From Candidatus Omnitrophota bacterium (GTDB taxonomy: Bacteria > Hinthialibacterota > Hinthialibacteria > Hinthialibacterales > Hinthialibacteraceae), in the NCBI GenBank assembly GCA_016934335.1, contig JAFGTC010000311.1, positions 1 to 37,493 of the forward strand: 37,493 nucleotides of DNA, read 5' to 3'. The notes beneath the pieces are model-generated. The model saw nothing but the letters and a program-made list of their open reading frames with translations. It did not search any database and was not told where the DNA came from. This document shows, one piece after another, positions 32,858-37,493 of the stretch. A program made the position numbers and the translations under genes. The first letter of the stretch is position 1; each line of letters opens with the position of its first letter.

Positions 32858-33913
32858 ATGGCTTCGATGTTCAAATGTTTCACACTATTGTTCGCGTTTG
32901 TTTTCATGGCGGGCGTCGTTTTGGCTCAGGAAGAAACATCCGAGGAAAAGAAGCCTCCAAAACGGAAATCGTATACGGAGAAATATAAGGATTTTTACAA
33001 CAACTATAGAGAGAGTTACAAGGAACTCTACAAGCCGGGAAATTACACCAAAAAATATCGAGAATTACACAACACGGGAGGCCGCGGCGGCTTTGGATTC
33101 AGAAACAAAGACGGAGACGGGGATTTTCAATCCATCGAAGACCATATGTATTCGCAAGGGAAAAAAAGAAACAACCTCCCCGTTTCTCCCCCATCGGCCG
33201 CTCCTGAACCGGCGCCGCCGAGGATCTATTTTCAAAGACCTATCGTTCCATGGAATCCGTTTTACATCCCCCCCAACATGCCGCCGCCGCACCTGGTCAA
33301 CCCGGCGCCTGAAGAAGCGGACGCGCAGTCTGAAGCGGAGTCTCTCCCCCCTACTCAAAAAACGCAGGAGCGCCCCGAATCCACGGCCGATCAGACCGTA
33401 CAGGCGGCGTCCGAAACGGCGCCGGGCGTAATGGACCAAGAAACTCCGGCGCTTGATGACGATCAAACAACCGCCGAAAACGCTTCGCCGCCCTCTGTGC
33501 CAGCGCCCGCCGCCCCCGCGCTTCGCTCTCCCGCGCAAATCATGTTCGATAGAGGAGTCCAATCTTTTGCGAGGCGCCAATACCTGCAAGCCGAAAGGAT
33601 GTTTTCCAATCTGGTCGAATTTTCACCCGGCTCCGTATACGCGCAGTTCGCTTATGGTTTGGCGAAATTTTTCTCGATGGATTACATAAAATCGCTGGAC
33701 GCGTTCCGAACCAGTCTCAACCTGTCGCAGCAAAAACGCGTTCCCGCGCCCAACCTGCGCCAGATGCGCATCAACGCCTATGACTTTCGCTATCACTACC
33801 GAAAACTCGCTCGATATGTGGAGCAGAATCCCAAAGATCATAAAGCCTCTACGCTCCTGCTCATGCTGGCCAATATCGTCGAATCGACGCCCTCGCCCGG
33901 CGCCTCCGAATAG
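32858..33913 (+). CDS. Secreted protein with Pro-rich linker and C-terminal TPR-like domain, copy 2
   Basis: 351 residues, with a strong GGAGGGAGG site before the ATG. Signal peptide about 1-23 (MASMFKCFTLLFAFVFMAGV, then VLAQ). It is followed by a basic, Tyr-rich repeat (YTEKYKDFYNNYRESYKELY, KKYRELHN) with several Y-x2-3-Y steps, a Pro/Ala/Glu linker at about 100-220, and a TPR-like C-terminus: MFDRGVQSFARRQYLQAERM, FAYGLAKFFSMDYIKSLDAF, INAYDFRYHYRKLARYVEQN. The C-terminal module aligns gap-free in most parts with copy 1; the N-terminal halves differ in wording but not in composition. An old tandem duplication is the simplest reading. Function unknown; the two are probably co-regulated. 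Confidence 0.82.
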   Translation: MASMFKCFTLLFAFVFMAGVVLAQEETSEEKKPPKRKSYTEKYKDFYNNYRESYKELYKPGNYTKKYRELHNTGGRGGFGFRNKDGDGDFQSIEDHMYSQGKKRNNLPVSPPSAAPEPAPPRIYFQRPIVPWNPFYIPPNMPPPHLVNPAPEEADAQSEAESLPPTQKTQERPESTADQTVQAASETAPGVMDQETPALDDDQTTAENASPPSVPAPAAPALRSPAQIMFDRGVQSFARRQYLQAERMFSNLVEFSPGSVYAQFAYGLAKFFSMDYIKSLDAFRTSLNLSQQKRVPAPNLRQMRINAYDFRYHYRKLARYVEQNPKDHKASTLLLMLANIVESTPSPGASE

Positions 33914-33985
33914 GCGCGGAGGCTCGACTATGATACACTTTCCTTCGTCGAACGAAAAATCCCTTTCGCGCAATAGGAAAAGACG

Positions 33986-34780
33986 GTGAAGGGCATGAGC
34001 CAAATTATCGATCGAAGAACGTTTATTCAAAGCAGCGTAGGATTTGCCGGATTCGCCGCCATCCAACCGACAGCGATTCCGCAGCGCGCCGTTCGCGTAT
34101 CCGTGTTGGGGCTGGGCGCCGGCAGTTTGCACCGGATGAGCGATACCGATTCCATTGAGCTGCTCCAAACCGCCTTCCTGAACGGCGTCACATTGTTCGA
34201 CGCGGCCGCCGCCTATGGCGACGGCGTCGTGGAAACGCAGATCGGCAAGGCGCTGCATGGCGTCCGCGACCGGATTTTTCTCTCCTCCAAAACCCTCCGC
34301 CGCGACAAACAAAACGCCTTGCAGGATCTGCGCGCCTCTCTCGAGCGACTGCAGACCGGTGCGCTGGATCTGTGGATGATTCACGATCTGCGCACCGAAG
34401 ACGAATGGCGCCGAATCGCTCAACCCGGCGGCGCCCTGCAAGCCCTCCAGGAAGCCAAACAAAGCGGGTGGGCGCGCTATGTCGGCTTATCCGCCAACCG
34501 CAATCCGGATCTGGTCCTTCAGGCGATGCAGACGTTTCCCTTCGATTTCATCATGACGCCCGTCGACGCCGACTTTGCATCAAAAGTTATTCCCTGCGCG
34601 CATCGAAGCCAGATCGGGGTGTTGGCGATTCGCGTCCTGGGCCTTCCCAAGAAAAAACAGCGCACGGATGGCGATGTGCGCCGGTCCATCCAATCGGCCC
34701 TTTCCCTGCCGATCGCCAGCGCCGTCGTGGGCTGCGAAAACCTCAAACATCTGCAAGAAAACCTGAGAGCCGTCCTCTGA
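33986..34780 (+). CDS. Tat-exported aldo/keto reductase family protein
   Basis: 264 residues from a GTG at 33986 (an ATG three codons on is also possible). The N-terminus carries a twin-arginine signal, DRRTFIQSSVGFAGFAA, predicting export in folded form with bound cofactor. The aldo/keto reductase tetrad is complete: Asp and Tyr in TLFDAAAAYGDG, Lys in LSSKTLRR, and His in WMIHDLRT. C-terminal marks: GWARYVGLSANRNPDLVLQA and a final SAVVGCENLKHLQENL. It is somewhat shorter than typical members. Substrate unknown; planctomycete-like bacteria often have such Tat-linked oxidoreductases of the AKR class. It follows the TPR pair by 72 bases. Confidence 0.87.
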   Translation: MKGMSQIIDRRTFIQSSVGFAGFAAIQPTAIPQRAVRVSVLGLGAGSLHRMSDTDSIELLQTAFLNGVTLFDAAAAYGDGVVETQIGKALHGVRDRIFLSSKTLRRDKQNALQDLRASLERLQTGALDLWMIHDLRTEDEWRRIAQPGGALQALQEAKQSGWARYVGLSANRNPDLVLQAMQTFPFDFIMTPVDADFASKVIPCAHRSQIGVLAIRVLGLPKKKQRTDGDVRRSIQSALSLPIASAVVGCENLKHLQENLRAVL

Positions 34781-34959
34781 AATATAGGTAGATAAAGAAC
34801 GTCCGGACAGTCCATGCAATAACAAGCCTTCTTACTATATAATTCAAAATCCTCCCAAAATAATGCATTTCGCAGATCGTTATTAGCAGAAAATTCTTAA
34901 ATATACGCAAGTTTATAGATTTGGTAATATTTAAATATTTATTTTTTTGAAAATTTTTG

Positions 34960-34988
34960 TTGACATTTGTTTTTCCCCGTGATATGCT
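34960..34988 (+). promoter_or_regulatory. Near-consensus sigma-70 promoter with long leader
   Basis: A perfect -35 TTGACA at 34960-34965 and a -10 TATGCT at 34983-34988 are separated by exactly 17 bases. The nearest recognised start is at 35263, leaving a leader of about 265 bases. Confidence 0.78.
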
Positions 34989-35181
34989 TCATTTTTGTAA
35001 GACCAGATTCATCATGACAGGGGGATTTCGGCCTATGAAACGCAAACTTTACCACAGATAGTCGTCGACACGGGATGCAGTAACTGCATGTTGATGGAGC
35101 GAACGGGCGCATTAGAAGATTGCGCTTCGTTGCGAACTCATTATACCGACTTTCTTGCATAAAATAAAAGTGTGGATTTTT

Positions 35182-35211
35182 TTGCATAGATTTTCCGACG
35201 TTTGATATATT
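35182..35211 (+). promoter_or_regulatory. Second putative promoter before the DUF1573 gene
   Basis: TTGCAT at 35182-35187, an 18-base spacer and TATATT at 35206-35211 lie about 50 bases before the ATG at 35263. The -35 is weak. AT-rich surroundings make chance matches more likely. Confidence 0.4.
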
Positions 35212-35262
35212 TTTTTAGTCGCTGGATTAAAAAGGAAAATACAACGAAGGGGATATAAAACG

Positions 35263-36399
35263 ATGAGAACTATGCACGCAATCTCCTCTTTAATGGAATA
35301 CAGAATGATAGTTATTTCATTATCTTCTCGCAGACAGAATTGGATATTCATTCTTATCCTTGTTCCATTGTTACATCTATGTTGTGATCATTCCTCTTCT
35401 TCATTAGAGGTTATTCCGCCCGCATTGGTTTTAAAAGACGTGGAGGTCGGATCCTCCACAGAATCCTATTTTATAATCAGGAATAGTGGTCAGGATCCCA
35501 TTCGTTCCTTGTCGGCGGATGCGGATTGCAATTGCAGCATTCCCTCGCCGCTGCCGGCCCAATTAAATGGACATGCCTCCGCGGAATTTTCCATTCGTTT
35601 TGTTGCTCCCTACCAACCCAGATCGTTTAAACATATTGTGCGGGTACAATCGGAGAATGGGCGGCAAGCGATATCCATTATTGGAAATGCGACCAAGACC
35701 GTCGAAACGTCGCCTCGCTTTTTAGCCGTCGCCATTTCTCCCGGTGTCAATACCTTCAACCGCGCATTCGAAATCCGAACGCTGAACAATAAGAACATCA
35801 CAGCATCCGAAGTGAAAATATCGCTATCCGATAAGAAAAACGCGATAGAGAAGCCAGAAAAAACAATCCCGGGCATAAACCTGACTTTATTCTCTCTACC
35901 CGACAATAAAAATATTCTTCAAGGTTTTTTCCAAGTGTCCAGATATGAATTGAATCGTGAAATGCCCCTGCAAGGGGAAATCGCCATCCGTTTAAGCGTG
36001 GAAGATGGCTCCCACCGCGATGTGCGCATCCAGTTTCTAATATCTGAAAACCCGGATGCGGTTGTTCAACCTTCCATTCTCAATTGCCGATATAACACTG
36101 CGTCTCACCGCTATGAAGTAGATCCGTTTCGAATCTTTTCCACGAAACCGGTAAACATCAAGGAAATTTCCATCCACGCATCTCAAGAAAAAGTCAGTTT
36201 CGAAAAATACTCTCATGCCTTTCCTGGATTGAATTACTTTGAAAACATGATTCGGGCCTCCATAACCAGCGACTCGAGTGCATTGAATTTGAAATATACC
36301 ACACTGCTTATCATGACAGACAGCCTTGGCGACCTCAAAGTACCGATCATTTTTGTTGAAACGAAACCGGTTGAAAAAGAAAATTCAGTGGGAAAATAA
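35263..36399 (+). CDS. DUF1573-domain secreted lipoprotein-like protein
   Basis: 378 residues; AAGGGG precedes the ATG at about 10 bases. Other in-frame ATGs at codons 4, 11 and 15 cannot be excluded, and would give a more normal signal peptide. A hydrophobic stretch (WIFILILVPLLHLCCDH) ends in Cys-Cys and could be a lipobox. Residues about 50-140 are a DUF1573 (ASH-like) beta-sandwich: PPALVLKDVEVGSSTESYFI, RNSGQDPIRSLSADADCNCS, SIRFVAPYQPRSFKHIVRVQ. The Cys pair in DCNCS is the family mark. The remaining 230 residues look like further beta-strands without recognised family. DUF1573 proteins are exported and abundant in PVC/FCB bacteria, role unknown. It precedes the next gene by 43 bases. 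Confidence 0.82.
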   Translation: MRTMHAISSLMEYRMIVISLSSRRQNWIFILILVPLLHLCCDHSSSSLEVIPPALVLKDVEVGSSTESYFIIRNSGQDPIRSLSADADCNCSIPSPLPAQLNGHASAEFSIRFVAPYQPRSFKHIVRVQSENGRQAISIIGNATKTVETSPRFLAVAISPGVNTFNRAFEIRTLNNKNITASEVKISLSDKKNAIEKPEKTIPGINLTLFSLPDNKNILQGFFQVSRYELNREMPLQGEIAIRLSVEDGSHRDVRIQFLISENPDAVVQPSILNCRYNTASHRYEVDPFRIFSTKPVNIKEISIHASQEKVSFEKYSHAFPGLNYFENMIRASITSDSSALNLKYTTLLIMTDSLGDLKVPIIFVETKPVEKENSVGK

Positions 36400-36442
36400 C
36401 CGCTGGATCATACCATATTCTTCATCAAAAGGAGTAGAGATC

Positions 36443-37372
36443 ATGAACAGGCAAGCAGTAAAAAGATTCATGGCGCCGGTTTGGATTGTGACAATGCTTT
36501 TTGCGGCGCAAATTGGTGGGGCCGAGATTAACAAGGTGGTTTTTCAGGTTCATTCTGAAAGTCTACCGGGGAATCCTCATTTTCAGTGGTTTAGTCAGAT
36601 GCAAAAGGAAAAAGCGGAAATCAGCGAAGATGATGAATCTTATGCGGAGCATTCCACTATGGCTGCGAACGCGGCCATCGCGGCCGCCAATGGATATGGA
36701 TATGATGCGGAGCATACCTTGACGGCTGATTACTCTGAGGATAAGGGCATCACGCGTTTTGCGGTTGAAGGAGTAGTGCCAATGCTCTTTATCGACAAAG
36801 ACAAGGCGTCCGTTCCCGTCGAAATGCTCTATAAATACTGCAAGAGCATCTTCGACGGAGATGATTTTTATACATATCAAAAGGATCTAGCGACGGATCA
36901 TATTGATATCGAGTTTAAAATTACGGACATAAACCTTGATGATGCTATTCATCTTGCAGGATTAATATTGGGCACTAATTATGTTTCCGATCTGAATAAG
37001 TTGTTATGTGAATATCGAGTCAAGATTAGAGACCTAACGCCTATTCGAAGCGTTGAAGACGCCTTCGTGGAATATTCATTGAATCAGGCCTATCCGATCA
37101 TTTCCAGCCCATTCAGAATGCAGATTGCATCCGATGGAAAATGGATCAAATTGATCTCCGAATCAATAGAATATCCTTCTTCTTTAACCCATTGGCGCTT
37201 TCGTGAAGCGGGAAATTTCTTCCCCTCGGATCTGGAAATTCTTTTAGAAGATACGCTTCACTACAATTTCACAGTAAAATCCTTTGAAAAAGGTGATGAA
37301 AACGCTCTAAAAGTTCCGGATAACGTTAAAAGAACCTCGCCGGCGCGCAAACGCGATGAAATTCCACACTGA
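36443..37372 (+). CDS. Secreted protein of unknown family with an STN-like segment
   Basis: 309 residues from the ATG at 36443, with AAAAGGAG 8 bases upstream; the frame itself opens 39 codons earlier, overlapping the previous gene. Signal peptide about 1-27 (FMAPVWIVTMLFAAQIGGA). Around residues 145-180, IDIEFKITDINLDDAIHLAG followed by LILGTNYVSD has the beta-alpha-beta rhythm of STN/secretin N-domains (hydrophobic strand, DL-x2-A-x2-L helix, GxNxV). The Ala/Tyr-rich stretch near residue 75 (TMAANAAIAAANGYGYDAEH) is unusual. I recognise no family for the whole. Co-transcription with the DUF1573 gene is likely (43-base gap). AT content is higher than in the left part of the window. Confidence 0.72.
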   Translation: MNRQAVKRFMAPVWIVTMLFAAQIGGAEINKVVFQVHSESLPGNPHFQWFSQMQKEKAEISEDDESYAEHSTMAANAAIAAANGYGYDAEHTLTADYSEDKGITRFAVEGVVPMLFIDKDKASVPVEMLYKYCKSIFDGDDFYTYQKDLATDHIDIEFKITDINLDDAIHLAGLILGTNYVSDLNKLLCEYRVKIRDLTPIRSVEDAFVEYSLNQAYPIISSPFRMQIASDGKWIKLISESIEYPSSLTHWRFREAGNFFPSDLEILLEDTLHYNFTVKSFEKGDENALKVPDNVKRTSPARKRDEIPH

Positions 37373-37493
37373 AATACTTACATATAATTCAATAACTGAA
37401 GATTATTCGTAACAGGTCACGCTCCTGAAGTACAAAGAATCAAAGAAAATTAAAGATAGTGTAATTTCCCCCTTTACAAATCCCTTCAATCCA
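37373..37493. other. AT-rich right edge without recognised feature
   Basis: Only 121 bases; no gene start, terminator stem or RNA motif could be supported. Confidence 0.5.

Larger units (their letters stand above)
34781..35262 (+). other. Gene-free, AT-rich region with promoters and a long structured leader
   Basis: About 480 bases with no gene that I can support. The first 170 bases are very AT-rich. A near-consensus promoter at 34960-34988 would start a transcript near 34995. Within the leader, ATGCAGT at 35075-35081 and ACTGCAT at 35083-35089 are complementary but only 1 base apart, so they look like a palindrome (possible protein site). GCGCA...TGCGC at about 35107-35125 is a small hairpin. 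The codon run MKRKLYHR then stop begins at 35036. A further frame without normal start encodes about 45 residues rich in Cys, ending at 35162. Nothing here matches a known riboswitch that I can identify. Confidence 0.5.

Noticed and set aside
33902-33923. 7-bp inverted repeat overlapping the stop of the second TPR-like gene
   Set aside because: No T run follows, so it is not called as a terminator.
35036-35062. Eight-codon frame MKRKLYHR after AGGGGGA
   Set aside because: Too short to support as a gene; kept only as part of the leader observation.
34990-35180. Possible cyclic-di-GMP or other known riboswitch in the long leader
   Set aside because: Conserved core sequences of the classes I remember are not present.

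Overview
The window looks like chromosomal sequence from a Gram-negative-type bacterium that I cannot place in a well-known genus. It carries an RND-type periplasmic adaptor lipoprotein, many Sec signal peptides and one twin-arginine signal. Secreted proteins include DUF1573, VCBS/FG-GAP, bacterial SH3 and TPR types, alongside GH9 and other glycoside-hydrolase-like genes. This mix is typical of uncultured polysaccharide-degrading lineages around the PVC/FCB groups (for example Hydrogenedentota, Sumerlaeota or Hinthialibacterota). That placement is an inference; no rRNA or other phylogenetic marker is present. Most genes are moderately GC-rich. Two stretches are visibly AT-rich: about 24316-26400, and about 34790 to the right end.

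Layout, left part (1-12.2 kb): a truncated RND adaptor (-); a class I glutamine amidotransferase (-); a GH67/GH20-like protein with a short core (-); TRAP transporter subunits DctP and DctQ without DctM (+), followed by a VCBS-repeat protein and a secreted alpha/beta hydrolase closed by a strong terminator; argJ (arginine biosynthesis); an Mrp/ApbC Fe-S carrier; a PTPS/QueD homologue with folE (GTP to pterin or deazapurine); and, convergently, a glycosyltransferase 2-methyltransferase fusion.

Middle part (12.3-24.3 kb): a DUF4870 membrane protein; an orphan soluble GAF histidine kinase; a stand-alone GT2 closely related to the GT2 half of the fusion; a run GT-C transferase - acylphosphatase - YjbQ - endonuclease III; convergently, an 881-residue protein joining a KaiC-like domain without a Walker A lysine to an ATP-grasp PPDK_N domain; glutamate dehydrogenase with its terminator; a TPR protein; and a second, lysine-less endonuclease III relative.

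Right part (24.3-37.5 kb): an AT-rich two-gene module with ATGA overlap (YwgA-like protein plus SAMHD1/YwfO-like HD phosphohydrolase), the best candidate here for an acquired and possibly defensive system; an SH3b protein; a GH9 hydrolase whose general acid appears to be Asp instead of Glu; a homocysteine methyltransferase/MTHFR fusion that has lost all three zinc cysteines; two tandem secreted TPR-like paralogues; a Tat-exported aldo/keto reductase; a long untranslated leader with a near-consensus promoter; a DUF1573 protein; and a secreted protein with an STN-like segment.

No tRNA, rRNA, CRISPR array, insertion sequence or complete prophage was seen. All family assignments come from reading motifs, not from database searches.
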